From assembly GCA_963761015.1 (NCBI GenBank), contig CAVXFL010000020.1, positions 558,001-622,000 of the forward strand: a DNA stretch of 64,000 nucleotides, read 5' to 3'. This document shows, one piece after another, positions 36,660 to 46,476 of the stretch. Position 1 is the stretch's first letter; each line of letters starts with the position of its first letter. Below the pieces are notes generated by a model, which was given only the letters and a program-made list of their open reading frames with translations, did no database searches and was not told the origin of the DNA. The position numbers and the translations under genes were made by a program. Source of the DNA: CAVXFL01 sp963761015. GTDB taxonomy: Bacteria; Pseudomonadota; Alphaproteobacteria; Acetobacterales; Acetobacteraceae.

Positions 36660-37035
36660 ACCGCCCAACCTGCCGCGCGCGCGGCACGAGCACAGCGACG
36701 TCACCACGCGCTTCGGCGTCTTCTGGTTCGGCGGCATCACGCTCGCGCTGGGGCTGGCGATCGGCATATGCATGGCGCTGTTTCGCGACACCTTGCGCGA
36801 ACCGGTGGCACCTATGCCGGTGCCCAATTTCCCGGCGCCCGTGCTGCAATCCACCCCGCGCGGCGAACTGGCACATTTCCTGCGCAACGAACTGCGCCAG
36901 TTGAACAGCCTCGGCTGGATCGACCGCAAGAAGGGCACCGTGCACATCCCGATTGCCGACGCCATGCGCAAGGTGGCGCAGGAGGGCATTCCCGGCTGGC
37001 CGAAGCCGAGCGCGCCGGACGAGGCAGCAGAATGA
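36652..37035 (+). CDS. Small membrane protein in the act-cox operon
   Basis: A 127-residue protein with one membrane span (FGVFWFGGITLALGLAIGICMALF) after a short cytosolic N-terminus with several His residues. The periplasmic part begins with Pro-rich sequence and ends with a conserved-looking LGWIDRKKGTVHIPIADAMRKV. The IDRKKG...IPI(D/A)xAM pattern is often found in small proteins linked to complex III/oxidase genes, where it may help assembly. It overlaps actF and sco. No activity is known to me. Confidence 0.75.
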   Translation: MAEPPNLPRARHEHSDVTTRFGVFWFGGITLALGLAIGICMALFRDTLREPVAPMPVPNFPAPVLQSTPRGELAHFLRNELRQLNSLGWIDRKKGTVHIPIADAMRKVAQEGIPGWPKPSAPDEAAE

Positions 37036-37856
37036 CTCGGACGCTCGGCCACTCTGCCGCGGCTCGCGCCTGGGTCATCATAGCGCTGGCTCTGCCGGCC
37101 CTGCTTTTCGCCGCGGCGCCCGTGGCGCGCGCCACACCGCCCGACCTTTCGGGGCTCGGATTCCACGAACATCCCGGCGCGCGGCTCCCGCTCAGCATGC
37201 AGTTTCGGGACGAACACGGCCGCGAAGTGCGCTTCGGCTACTTCTTCGGGGCAGGACCGGTGATCCTGGCGCTCGTCTATTTTCATTGTCCCAACCTCTG
37301 CGGCGTCGTGCAGGACGACCTGTTCCACGCACTCGAACTGAGCGCGCTCAAGACCCCCGCGGATTACCAGCTCATCACGCTCAGCATCGACCCGCGCGAA
37401 ACCAGCGCCGACGCGGCGAACGCCAAGGCCTCGGATCTGGCGCGCCATCCCACCGCCGGCGCCGATCGCGGCTGGCATTTCCTGACCGGAGATGCCGCTT
37501 CGATCCGCAAGATATCCGAAGCCGTCGGCTACACCGCCCGATACGACGCGAAACTGAAGCAGTACCTGCATCCGACCGGGATCGTGTTCCTCTCCAAGAC
37601 CGGCCGCGTGTCGAGCTATCTTTTGGGCGTGGGCTACCAGGCCGGGGACGTGAACACGGGCGTGCTGCGCGCGCGCTCGGGCGGCATCGCCCGCGCCGCG
37701 TTGCCTATCCTGCTGCTCTGCTTTCATTTCGACGCATCCACCGGCCGCTATACCTTCGAAGTGATGCGCATCCTCAGCATCATGGGCGGACTATTCGCAC
37801 TCACGCTCGGCGGACTGCTGGCATCCTGGTTCACGCTCGGACGGAGGCGCGGGTGA
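37032..37856 (+). CDS. sco: SCO1/SenC copper chaperone
   Basis: A 274-residue thioredoxin-fold protein. Signal or anchor (VIIALALPALLFAAAPVARA), the copper motif CPNLC (C86, C90) and the third copper ligand His180 in YLHPTG are all present. A C-terminal hydrophobic tail (LSIMGGLFALTLGGLLASW) could add a second anchor. SCO proteins deliver copper to the CuA centre of oxidase subunit II, encoded directly downstream with overlapping start (GTGA). Confidence 0.92.
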   Translation: MTRTLGHSAAARAWVIIALALPALLFAAAPVARATPPDLSGLGFHEHPGARLPLSMQFRDEHGREVRFGYFFGAGPVILALVYFHCPNLCGVVQDDLFHALELSALKTPADYQLITLSIDPRETSADAANAKASDLARHPTAGADRGWHFLTGDAASIRKISEAVGYTARYDAKLKQYLHPTGIVFLSKTGRVSSYLLGVGYQAGDVNTGVLRARSGGIARAALPILLLCFHFDASTGRYTFEVMRILSIMGGLFALTLGGLLASWFTLGRRRG

Positions 37857-38827
37857 ACCCCTATCTCTACGGCAGCGCGCAGGGCCGGCTGATTTACGGC
37901 CTCGATGCCGCCAGCCGGCACGCGGTTCAGGCGGACTGGCTGTTCTTCGCCCTGCTGCTGGTATCGCTCGGGGTACTCGCGCTGGTGTTCGGACTGATGC
38001 TGGTGTTTCTGTTCCGCTATCACGCGAACAGCGGGGTCGAGCGCGGCAAGATCGCCGACCGCACGTTCAAATACGAAATCTCCTGGACCACCGCGACGCT
38101 GCTGGCGTTCTTCGGCCTGTTCGTCTGGGGCGCCATCCAGTACACCCATGTCTGGGCGTCGCCGCCGAACGCGCTAAAAATCTACGTCGTCGGCAAGCAG
38201 TGGATGTGGAAGGTCGAACACCTGGGCGGCCAGCGTGAAATCAACGCAATCCATGTTCCGGTGAACCGCCCGATTACGCTCCTGATGACCTCGGAGGACG
38301 TGATCCACAGCGTCGGCATCCCGGCGTTCCGCTTCAAGCGCGACGTCCTCCCGGGCCGCTACAAGTCGGTGACGTTCTATCCGATCGAAATTGGCGCGTT
38401 CCACCTGTTCTGCGATCAATACTGCGGAGTGGAGCATTCGCGCATGGTCGGCGTCGTTTACGTGATGAGCGGCCCCGACTACCAGAAATGGCTGTCGCGC
38501 AATGGCACGGCCGGAGGCCTGGTCGCCGAAGGCCGGGCGCTGTTCACGAAGTTCGGCTGCGGCGGCTGCCACAATGTCGGACCCGGCACCGGCGGCGGCT
38601 ACATCCGCGCGCCCTCGCTGGTCGGTCTCTACGGCAGCCCGGTGCCGCTCTCGAACGGATCGGTGGTGACCGCCGACGACGGCTATATCCGCGATTCCAT
38701 CCTCAATCCCGGTGAAAAGATCGTCGCGAGCTACAAGAACCGCATGCCAAATTTTTCCGGTCAGCTCGGCGAAGAAGACGTGATCAAGCTGATCGCCTAC
38801 ATCAAGTCGCTCGCGCCCGGGAACTGA
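37853..38827 (+). CDS. coxB: Cytochrome c oxidase subunit II with fused cytochrome c (CoxB)
   Basis: A 324-residue caa3-type subunit II. Two N-terminal membrane spans are followed by the cupredoxin domain with the CuA ligands in CDQYCGVEHSRM (C187, C191, H195, M198). A C-terminal cytochrome c domain has CGGCH at 236-240 and a distal Met in NRMPNF. It receives electrons from the act complex and feeds CuA. GTG 37853 overlaps the sco stop. Confidence 0.95.
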   Translation: MNPYLYGSAQGRLIYGLDAASRHAVQADWLFFALLLVSLGVLALVFGLMLVFLFRYHANSGVERGKIADRTFKYEISWTTATLLAFFGLFVWGAIQYTHVWASPPNALKIYVVGKQWMWKVEHLGGQREINAIHVPVNRPITLLMTSEDVIHSVGIPAFRFKRDVLPGRYKSVTFYPIEIGAFHLFCDQYCGVEHSRMVGVVYVMSGPDYQKWLSRNGTAGGLVAEGRALFTKFGCGGCHNVGPGTGGGYIRAPSLVGLYGSPVPLSNGSVVTADDGYIRDSILNPGEKIVASYKNRMPNFSGQLGEEDVIKLIAYIKSLAPGN

Positions 38828-38843
38828 CGCGGAGAAGCCGACG

Positions 38844-40509
38844 ATGTCGAACACGCTCGAATTCGATCCGCCGCGGATCAAGGCCGCGACCATTCGCGGG
38901 CCGCGGCCGGACAATTATCTCACGCACGAGCACAGCATCGGCTCGTGGCTGGCCACCCACGACCACAAGCGCCTGGCGATCCTTTACGCCATTTCGCTCA
39001 CTTTCTTCTTCTTCGTCGGCAGCGTCCCCGCGGCGCTCATACGTATTCAACTGCTCACGCCCAATGGCGCCATTGTCTCGCCGGAAGTGTACAACCGGCT
39101 GTTCACCTGGCACGGCGTGATCATGGTCTGGTTCTTCCTGGTCCCGTCCATTCCGGTCACGCTCGGCAATTTCTGCCTGCCGCTGATGCTCGGCGCGCGC
39201 GATGTCGCGTTCCCCAAAATCAACCTGATGAGCTGGTACATCTTCGTCTTCGGCGGGTTGCTGACCATCGTGGCGCTGTACCTGGGGTGGCGTGGACACC
39301 GGCTGGACCTTCTACACGCCGTTCACGTCCCAGTACGCCAAGGGCCACGTCGTGCTGGCGGCATTCGGCATCATTATCGTGGGGTTTTCCTCGATCTCCA
39401 CCGGGGTGAACTTCATCACCTCCATCCACAAGCTGCGTGCGCCCGGCATGACCTTTCACCGCATGCCGATCTTCCTGTGGTCGACCTATGCGACCAGCGT
39501 GATCATGGTGCTGGCCACGCCGGTCCTCGCCATGACGCTCATCCTGCTGGCGTTCGAGACCTTTTTCAAGGTCGGCATCTTCGATCCCGCGCTCGGCGGT
39601 GATCCGCTGTTGTTCCAGCACCTGTTCTGGTTCTACTCGCACCCGGCGGTGTACATCATGATCCTGCCCGGGATGGGCGTGGTCACCGAGGTGATAACCA
39701 CGTTCAGCCGCAAGCGCCTGTTCGGGTACAAGTTTGTCGCCTGGTCGTCGATCGCCATCGCCGTGCTCAGCTTTTTCGTCTGGGCGCACCACATGTTCGT
39801 GGCCGGAACGTCGGTGTTTGCCTCCATCGTGTTTTCGCTGACCAGCTTCGCGGTCGCAGTGCCCTCGGCGATCAAGGTGTTCAACTGGATCGGCACGATG
39901 CATAAGGGCTTCATTCGCTTCGACGCGCCGATGATCTATGCGCTCGGCTTCATCGCGCTGTTCACGATCGGCGGGCTGGCCGAACTCTGGGTGGCGACGC
40001 TGTCGGCCGATGTGCATCTCCACGACACCTACTTCGTCATCGCGCATTTCCACTTCATCATGGTAGGCGGCATGGTGTCGGCGTATTTCGCCGGGATGCA
40101 CTACTGGTGGCCCAAGATCACCGGACGGATGTATCCCGAGGCCTGGGGCCGGGTGGCGGCGCTCATCATCTTCGCCGGCTTCCTGCTCACCTTCTCGCCG
40201 CAATATCTGCTCGGCTACTACGGCATGCCACGGCGCTACGCGACTTACGCGCCCGAGTTCCAAATTCTGAACATCTTTTCCTCGGCCGGCGCGGCCATTC
40301 TTGTCCTCGGCTACGTGCTGCCCCTGTTTTACCTGACTTGGTCGCTGTTCCGCGGCGAGCGCGCGCCGGACAACCCCTGGGGCGCCACCGGGCTGGAGTG
40401 GCAGACCCGCTCGCCCCCGCCTCCGGAAAACTTCACCACGACGCCGATCGTGACCGGGATGCCCTACGACTACCCCGCTCCCGAAGCGATCGAAGCCAGC
40501 GTGCGCTAG
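38844..40509 (+). CDS. coxA: Cytochrome c oxidase subunit I (CoxA), frameshifted
   Basis: Haem-copper oxidase catalytic subunit with 12 or so membrane spans. The Cu-B region FYSHPAVYIMILPG has the Tyr-Ser just before the His, the mark of A2-type oxidases, rather than the A1 Glu. Haem ligands lie in HLHDTYFVIAHFH. The frame changes at about 39288; deleting the T within GGGGTGG gives VALYLGGVDTGWTFYTP and about 554 residues. An oxidase subunit broken here would be dead, so a sequence error is likely. It reduces O2 to water and pumps protons. Confidence 0.93.
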
Positions 40510-40513
40510 CGCC

Positions 40514-41155
40514 ATGTCGCAAGCCCATCTCCACTTCCAGTACGAGGATTTCGAGCACCAGTCGGATACGGCGCTCGACGGCATGTGGATCTTCCTGGCG
40601 CAGGAGGTGCTGTTCTTCGGCGGGCTGTTCTTCGCCTGGATGCTGAACCGGCATTACCATCCGCTCGGGTTCCACCGCGGGGCAATGCAGACCGATCTGC
40701 TGATCGGTTCGATCAATACCATCCTGCTGATCACCAGCAGCGCGAGCTACACCGTCGGGCTGAAATTCATCAAGGAAGGCAACCAGAAGCGGCTGTTCCA
40801 GTGCTGTTTCATCGCCGTGATGCTCGGCTTCACCTTCCTGGTGTGCAAGGGGCTCGAATGGAAGGGCGACCTCGACAAGCACCTGAACCCCGGTCCGCAT
40901 TTCGGCATTACCGGGGCTGACGCGGGCGGCGCGCAGCTCTTCTGGGTATTCTACTGGATCGGCACGGTGCTGCATGCCTTCCACATGGTGGTGGGGCTCG
41001 GGCTAGTGTTGTGGATCATGCGGAACGTCCGCAAGGGCGCCTATACGGTGGAGTGGCACACGCCGGTCGAGGTGGTCGGCATTTTCTGGAGCTTCGTCGA
41101 CTGCGTCTGGATGATCCTCTACCCGCTGATCTATTTGGTGGGCCGGCTGGGATGA
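40514..41155 (+). CDS. coxC: Cytochrome c oxidase subunit III (CoxC)
   Basis: A 213-residue membrane protein with about five to seven hydrophobic segments. Landmarks are MWIFLAQEVLFFGGLFFAW, GLEWKGDL and FHMVVGLGLVLW, followed by VEWHTPVEVVGIFWSFVDCVWM. It stabilises subunit I and proton uptake. It lies four bases after coxA and overlaps the next gene (ATGA). Confidence 0.95.
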   Translation: MSQAHLHFQYEDFEHQSDTALDGMWIFLAQEVLFFGGLFFAWMLNRHYHPLGFHRGAMQTDLLIGSINTILLITSSASYTVGLKFIKEGNQKRLFQCCFIAVMLGFTFLVCKGLEWKGDLDKHLNPGPHFGITGADAGGAQLFWVFYWIGTVLHAFHMVVGLGLVLWIMRNVRKGAYTVEWHTPVEVVGIFWSFVDCVWMILYPLIYLVGRLG

Positions 41156-41451
41156 TCCGCATCATCGGTCCGGTCGCGGCCGTCTGGCTGGCGCTGCTGG
41201 CGCTGTTCGGCCTCGAACTCGGCGGTTCGTTCGCGCATATCGGCCACGTTTACGGCGGTTTCCTGATCGTGCCGGGCGGACTGATGGTGCTGCTGATCGG
41301 CACCTTCTTCATGCATCTCGGGCAGGCCGGGCGGCTGTCGCGCTTCGTGGCGATGGCCGCGCTGTTCTGGCTGCTCGTGCTGCTCGGCCTGGGCAGCCTC
41401 GACCCGATGACGCGGACCAACTTCACGGTGACTTATACCGAGCATCCCTAG
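41152..41451 (+). CDS. coxD: Cytochrome oxidase subunit IV-family protein (CoxD)
   Basis: A 99-residue protein with three hydrophobic segments, like the small CoxD/COX4_pro subunit of caa3 oxidases. It ends the act-cox operon. Evidence is size, hydrophobic pattern and position after coxC; sequence conservation in this family is low. Confidence 0.8.
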   Translation: MIRIIGPVAAVWLALLALFGLELGGSFAHIGHVYGGFLIVPGGLMVLLIGTFFMHLGQAGRLSRFVAMAALFWLLVLLGLGSLDPMTRTNFTVTYTEHP

Positions 41452-41586
41452 GGCGCCCGCGCGGCCGCCGGTCCCGCCCCCAAGCCTCGCCTCGGCGAAC
41501 CGGCGCTCCCTTGGTGCGCTACGTGCGATGGGCTAAGGGGCATGCGCAATCGGCACCTCCACGAACGGAACGGATACGGTTAAGGC

Positions 41587-44229
41587 ATGGGCCTGCGACT
41601 GCTGGTCACGGCGGTGGAGTTCAGCCGCCGATACGCGCTATTTGTCGTGTTGGCGGGCGCGGTCCTCGCCGCGCTCGGCGTGCTCGCCGCCTACCGCTAC
41701 ATAGGCGTCACCACCGAAACCAGCTTGATGTTCCGCCAGAGCCTGCCCTGGCGCCAGCAGCAGATCGCCTTCGATCGCGCCTTTCCGCAATTCCGCAATC
41801 TGATCGTCGCGGTGATCGACGCGCGCATCCCGGAAGAGGCGGACGCGACCGCCACGGCGCTCGCCAAGCGCCTCGCCGCCGATCACGAGCATTTCGAACA
41901 CGTCGAAACCCCCGGCGCCTCGTCGTTCTTCGCGCGCGAGGGACTGCTGTTCCTGGACCCGAAGACACTGCAGGCGTTGCTCGACAAGACGGTCGATGCC
42001 CAGCCCTTCCTCGGCCAATTGTCGGCCGATCCGTCCGCGCGCGGCCTGTTCGCCGCGCTGGCGCTCATCGGCATGGGCGCACAGCACGGGCAGGCCGATC
42101 TCGCCCCCTACCTTCCGGCACTGAAGGGGTTTCAACGAACGCTTGCTGAGACGCTGGCGGGTCACCCCCAGCCGCTCTCCTGGGAGGAACTCCTGGCTGG
42201 CGCGGTCGCGGCGCAGGCTGGCAAGTTCCGCTTCGTGCTGGCCCAGCCGCGGCTGAACTACGGCGCGCTGAAGGCCGGCGGCGAGGCAACCGCGGCGCTA
42301 CGCAAGGCCGCCTCGCAGCTCGAATTCGTCAAATCCGGAGATGCCCGCCTGCGGGTGACCGGCTCGGTGGTGCTGGCCGACGAGGAATTCGCTTCGGTCA
42401 AGGAAGGCATGGTCTGGGGCACCATCGCCAGCGTCGTGCTGATCACGCTCTGGCTGTTCCTGGCGGTCGGAAGCTGGCGGCTGGTGCTGCCGATCGTGCT
42501 CACGCTCATGGTCGGCGGTTGCCTGACCACCGGCTTCGCCGCGCTCGCAGTCGGCACCCTGAACCTGATCTCGCTCGCCTTCGCGATCCTGTTCGTCGGC
42601 ATCGCGGTCGACTTCGCCATCCAGTTCTGCGTGCGCTACCGCGAGGTGCGCATGGTCTACCGCGACGCCCACGAAGCACTGGCGGAGACCGCGCGCCGGG
42701 TCGGGGCCCAGATCCTCGTCGCCGCCGCCGCGACCGCGGCTGGGTTCTACGCCTTCGTGCCGACCGCGTTCGTGGGCGTCGCCGAACTCGGCCTGATCGC
42801 CGGCACCGGGATGATCATCGCCTTCATCTGCACGCTGTTCTGGCTGCCGGCCGCGCTGACCTTGTTCCGGCCGCGAGCGGAAACCGCCGAGGTCGGGTTC
42901 CGCACCGGCAAGGTGCTGGACATGCGGCTGCACCGATTCCGCATCCCGATCCTCGCCGCCTTCATAGGTCTCGCGATCGCCGGGGCGGTGCTGCTGCCGA
43001 ACCTGACCTTCGATTCGGACCCGCTGCACACGAAAAACCCGAACACCGAGGCGATGCGGACGCTGATGGATTTGATGAACAATCCGCTGACCAACCCGTA
43101 TACGATCGACATTATCGAGCCCTCGGTGCAGCACGCGGCCAGCATCGCCGAGCGGCTCAAGAAGCTGCCGCTGGTCTCGCAGGTGCTGACGGTCGAGAGC
43201 TTCGTCCCGGACGATCAGAAGCAGAAGCTCGCCGCCGTAGCGGACACGGCGTCGATCCTGGCCCCGACCCTGGCGCCGCAGAGCCCGGCTGCCCCAGTCA
43301 CGCCGGATCAGCTGCGGCTGGCGATCCGCACCGCGCTGGCGCAGATCGATCCGGCGCTCGCCAAGCTGCCGCCCGACAATCCGCTGGTCGGGATCGCGGC
43401 CGAGCTGCACAAGCTGGGGCACGCGCCGGACGCGACGCTGATGGCCATGAACCGGGCGCTGACCCGTTTTCTGCCGGACGAACTGAATCGCCTGCGCGAG
43501 GCGCTGCAAGCAAAACCGGTCACGCTCGCCTCGCTCCCCGCCAGCCTGAAGCGCGACTGGGTGCTGCCGGACGGACGCGCCCGCGTTCAGGTGATCCCAC
43601 GGCCCGCGGCCAACAGCAGCGCCGGTCTGCACGATCTTGTCGCCCAGGTCCGCCCGGTGGCGCCGAACGCGGGCGGCTCGGCGGTAACGATCGTCGATAC
43701 CAGCGCCACCATCATCGACGCATTCCGCACCGCGGCGGCGGCGGCATTAGGCGCGGTTACGGTGATCCTGCTGGTGGCGTTGCGCCGGCCGCTGGACGTG
43801 GGGCTGGTGCTGGCGCCGCTGCTGCTCTCGGCCCTGATGACCGTGGTGATCGCCGTCGGCCTGCCGATGCCGCTGAACTTCGCCAACATCATCGCCCTGC
43901 CGCTGCTGCTCGGGGTCGGCGTCTCGTTCAATATCTATTTCGTGATGAACTGGCGGGCGCGGCGGCACTGGTTCCTCGGTTCGGCGACCGCCCGCGCGGT
44001 GCTGTTTTCGGCGTTCACCACCGGCACCGCCTTCGGCTCGCTGGCGCTGTCGAACCATCCAGGCACGGCGAGCATGGGCGGCCTTTTGCTGCTCAGCCTC
44101 GGCTGCACGCTCGTCGCCTCGCTCGTGTTCGAGCCGACATTGCTGAGCGGCATACGGCCGTATCGTCGCGATCGCCCAGCGCGCAACCGGCCGCCGCGCG
44201 CCGGCCCGGGCTCGCGGGACCGGCGATGA
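41587..44229 (+). CDS. hpnN: Hopanoid transporter HpnN (MMPL/RND)
   Basis: An 880-residue RND-type exporter. One N-terminal span is followed by a large periplasmic loop, five spans (about residues 275-420, with GIAVDFAIQFCVRYRE holding the acidic residue of the proton relay), a second span and loop, and five more spans (LLGVGVSFNIYFVMNWRAR). HpnN moves hopanoids to the outer membrane. The second relay motif has Ser-Phe-Asn in place of an Asp, a usual asymmetry. The tail is short, basic and Pro-rich. No other hopanoid genes are in the window. Confidence 0.85.
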   Translation: MGLRLLVTAVEFSRRYALFVVLAGAVLAALGVLAAYRYIGVTTETSLMFRQSLPWRQQQIAFDRAFPQFRNLIVAVIDARIPEEADATATALAKRLAADHEHFEHVETPGASSFFAREGLLFLDPKTLQALLDKTVDAQPFLGQLSADPSARGLFAALALIGMGAQHGQADLAPYLPALKGFQRTLAETLAGHPQPLSWEELLAGAVAAQAGKFRFVLAQPRLNYGALKAGGEATAALRKAASQLEFVKSGDARLRVTGSVVLADEEFASVKEGMVWGTIASVVLITLWLFLAVGSWRLVLPIVLTLMVGGCLTTGFAALAVGTLNLISLAFAILFVGIAVDFAIQFCVRYREVRMVYRDAHEALAETARRVGAQILVAAAATAAGFYAFVPTAFVGVAELGLIAGTGMIIAFICTLFWLPAALTLFRPRAETAEVGFRTGKVLDMRLHRFRIPILAAFIGLAIAGAVLLPNLTFDSDPLHTKNPNTEAMRTLMDLMNNPLTNPYTIDIIEPSVQHAASIAERLKKLPLVSQVLTVESFVPDDQKQKLAAVADTASILAPTLAPQSPAAPVTPDQLRLAIRTALAQIDPALAKLPPDNPLVGIAAELHKLGHAPDATLMAMNRALTRFLPDELNRLREALQAKPVTLASLPASLKRDWVLPDGRARVQVIPRPAANSSAGLHDLVAQVRPVAPNAGGSAVTIVDTSATIIDAFRTAAAAALGAVTVILLVALRRPLDVGLVLAPLLLSALMTVVIAVGLPMPLNFANIIALPLLLGVGVSFNIYFVMNWRARRHWFLGSATARAVLFSAFTTGTAFGSLALSNHPGTASMGGLLLLSLGCTLVASLVFEPTLLSGIRPYRRDRPARNRPPRAGPGSRDRR

Positions 44230-44345
44230 TAGCGCTACTCGGGACTTGGATTTCTTGCGCCGCCGCGGCAATCTGCAATGACACCGCCGGTTGCAGCAGC
44301 GAGCAGCCCTTCGGTTCGCCGGGGCCGGCGCGGAGGAATACATCC

Positions 44346-44651
44346 ATGTCCGACCGCCTATTGCGTCGCCGGGCAAGCAGCGCCGCGTTGCTGATCGGGG
44401 CGCTGCTGCTGTTTCTCGCCCCCGAGCTTCCCGCACTCCAAGCCGCCGCCGAGGAGCCGCCGATCAAGATCGGCAATCGCTGGGATGGCTTGGACCATCA
44501 ACCACGACAAGCCGATATCGGCGCCGCCGAGCAGGAGCTTGGCCTCTCACCGTCGGCCAATCATGACCGCGCGGTGGACAATGAACTGCGGGAGCTGGGC
44601 GATCAGCTTCTGAACGCGGAGCAGAATGATCCCGCCGTGAACGGCCAGTGA
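44346..44651 (+). CDS. Small exported protein of unknown function
   Basis: A 101-residue protein with a signal peptide (SSAALLIGALLLFLAPELPAL ... AAA) and a mature part of about 65 residues rich in Asp, Glu, Asn and Gln (IGNRWDGLDHQP, NHDRAVDNELRELGDQLL). No Cys. A GGAGG site at 44332-44336 supports ATG 44346. The family is not recognised. It converges with gpsA. Confidence 0.65.
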   Translation: MSDRLLRRRASSAALLIGALLLFLAPELPALQAAAEEPPIKIGNRWDGLDHQPRQADIGAAEQELGLSPSANHDRAVDNELRELGDQLLNAEQNDPAVNGQ

Positions 44652-44696
44652 GCTGGCCTTCCGCCGAGCCCCGCGCCGGTTGCCCACCCAAGCGGC

Positions 44697-45665
44697 TCAT
44701 TCGTCCCGGGGCGGGCGGGAAAGCAGCGCCGTGATCGCGCCGTCCAGCGTCAGGCGCCCATCCAGGAGCGCGGCCACCCCGGCGCAGATTGGCAACTCCA
44801 CGCCGGCGCGCGCCGCGCGCGCAACCAGCGCCGGCGCGGTCGCCACACCCTCGGTCACTCCGGTGCGCGCGGCGAGGATCTCGGCGAGGCGCTCGCCGCG
44901 CCCGAGCGCCAGCCCCAGGCTGTAGTTGCGGCTCGCCGGCCCGGTGCAGGTCAGCAACAGGTCGCCGAGACCCGAAAGCCCGGAAACGGTCCGGAGCCGC
45001 CCGCCCAGCGTGAGCGCAAGCCGCCCCAGTTCAGCGAGCCCCCGCGTGACCAGTGCGGCGCGGGCATTCTCCCCCAGCCCCGCGCCGATCACCGCGCCCG
45101 CGGCAATGGCAATCACGTTCTTGGCCGCGCCGCCGATCTCGGCGCCGACCCAATCGTCGTTGCCATAGAGCCGAAACGCCGGCGTCCCCAACCGCGCGGT
45201 AACGTCCGCGCGCAGCGCCGGGTCGCCGCCGGCAACAACCGCCGCGGCCGGCAGCCCCGCCGCGATCTCGTGCGCGAAATTGGGCCCAGTGAGAATGACC
45301 GCGTGCCGGAACGGGTCCACGTCGCGCAGCACTTCGAGCGGCAGCAGCAGCGTCCCCTGCTCCACGCCCTTGGCGCAGACGACAACCGGGGACCGCGGCG
45401 GAAGCCGGGTCGCGACCGCGCGCATGTGCTGCACGGGGACTGCGAGCAGCAGAAGGTCGGCCTCCAGGCCACTCAGTTCAGCCGTGACGGCAACCGATCC
45501 CGGCAGGCGGGTTCCCGGCAGGCGCGGATTCTCGCGCGTGCCGCCGATCGCGGCGGCGCGGGCTGGATCGCGCGCCCAGAGCGTGACCGCGTTGCCGGCG
45601 CGCGCCGCCTGGATCGCGAGCGCGGTACCCCAGGCGCCGGCCCCGATCACGCCGACGCTATTCAT
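44697..45665 (-). CDS. gpsA: Glycerol-3-phosphate dehydrogenase [NAD(P)+]
   Basis: A 322-residue cytosolic enzyme that reduces dihydroxyacetone phosphate to sn-glycerol 3-phosphate for phospholipid synthesis. NAD motif GAGAWGTALA, then GPNFAHEIA, the catalytic Lys region GGAAKNVIAIAAG, and GLSGLGDLLLTCTG. ATG 45665 overlaps the stop of rlmJ by eight bases. It is the last gene of a tsaD-rlmJ-gpsA unit. Confidence 0.96.
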   Translation of the reverse strand: MNSVGVIGAGAWGTALAIQAARAGNAVTLWARDPARAAAIGGTRENPRLPGTRLPGSVAVTAELSGLEADLLLLAVPVQHMRAVATRLPPRSPVVVCAKGVEQGTLLLPLEVLRDVDPFRHAVILTGPNFAHEIAAGLPAAAVVAGGDPALRADVTARLGTPAFRLYGNDDWVGAEIGGAAKNVIAIAAGAVIGAGLGENARAALVTRGLAELGRLALTLGGRLRTVSGLSGLGDLLLTCTGPASRNYSLGLALGRGERLAEILAARTGVTEGVATAPALVARAARAGVELPICAGVAALLDGRLTLDGAITALLSRPPRDE

Positions 45666-46476
45666 CGATCAGGCGCACGATCGCGCTGCCCTCTCCCGGT
45701 TCGCGATTGCCGAGCCGGTCAAGCAAGGCCGCCAGCATGGGCTTGATGGACTGCTCGAACCCGAACGGCGGATTGACCACCAGCAGCCCGCAGCCGTTCA
45801 GCCGCGCCGGATCGGTCGGCTCGCGAAGCAGCAGTTCCGTGGCCACGACGTCGCGCAACCCGCTCTCGTGGATCGCGGCATGGAAGGCGCGCACCGGGGC
45901 GCGATGTTTGATCGGATACCAGGCCGCGAACACGCCGTTGCGGAAACGCCGGTATCCCCGGCTCAGCCCCTCGGCCACGCGCGCGAACTCCGAACCCTTC
46001 TCGTAAGGCGGATCGATCAGCACCAAGCCGCGTTTCTCGGCCGGTGGCAACAACGCGCCGAGCGCTTCCCAGCCGTCGCGATGATGCACGGCCACCGACC
46101 GATCGCCCGCAAACCGACGCCGAAGCGCGGCCGCGTCCTCGGGGTGCAATTCGCAGCAAACCAGCCGGTCGGCAGGACGCAGCAAGCCCCGGATCAGTGC
46201 CGGCGAGCCCGGATAGAGGCCGAGGTCGCGAACCAATCCGATGTAGTCGACGAGCACTTCCGGCGGATCGTCCCACAATCGGCCGATCCCGCCGCGCCAC
46301 TCACCCGTCCGAGCCGCCGGCCCTTCGCCGAGATCGTAGCGGCCGGCCCCGGCATGCGCGTCGAGAACGCTAATCGGCGTCGGCTTGCGCTGTATGGCGC
46401 GCACCAGCCAGACGAGTAGCGCGTGCTTCATGCAATCGGCGAAATTGCCAGCGTGGTAGGCGTGCCGGTAATTCAC
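45658..46476 (-). CDS. rlmJ: 23S rRNA (adenine2030-N6)-methyltransferase RlmJ
   Basis: A 272-residue methyltransferase. The N-terminus NYRHAYHAGNFADCMKHA is the RlmJ signature, then VLDAHAGAGRYDL for SAM binding and DPPYE as the N6-adenine catalytic motif. It modifies A2030 of 23S rRNA. GTG 46476 overlaps the tsaD stop (GTGA), which decides the start. The tsaD-rlmJ-gpsA order shows translational coupling. Confidence 0.93.
   Translation of the reverse strand: MNYRHAYHAGNFADCMKHALLVWLVRAIQRKPTPISVLDAHAGAGRYDLGEGPAARTGEWRGGIGRLWDDPPEVLVDYIGLVRDLGLYPGSPALIRGLLRPADRLVCCELHPEDAAALRRRFAGDRSVAVHHRDGWEALGALLPPAEKRGLVLIDPPYEKGSEFARVAEGLSRGYRRFRNGVFAAWYPIKHRAPVRAFHAAIHESGLRDVVATELLLREPTDPARLNGCGLLVVNPPFGFEQSIKPMLAALLDRLGNREPGEGSAIVRLIDE

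Noticed and set aside
35508..37727. 739-codon minus-strand open frame opposite actE to sco
   Set aside because: Antisense shadow with low-complexity Arg/Gln/Glu composition; five overlapping plus-strand genes of known families occupy the region.
38844..40509. Programmed frameshift in coxA
   Set aside because: The site GGGGTGG has no slippery heptamer or clear downstream structure, and the same type of +1 occurs in unrelated genes across the window.
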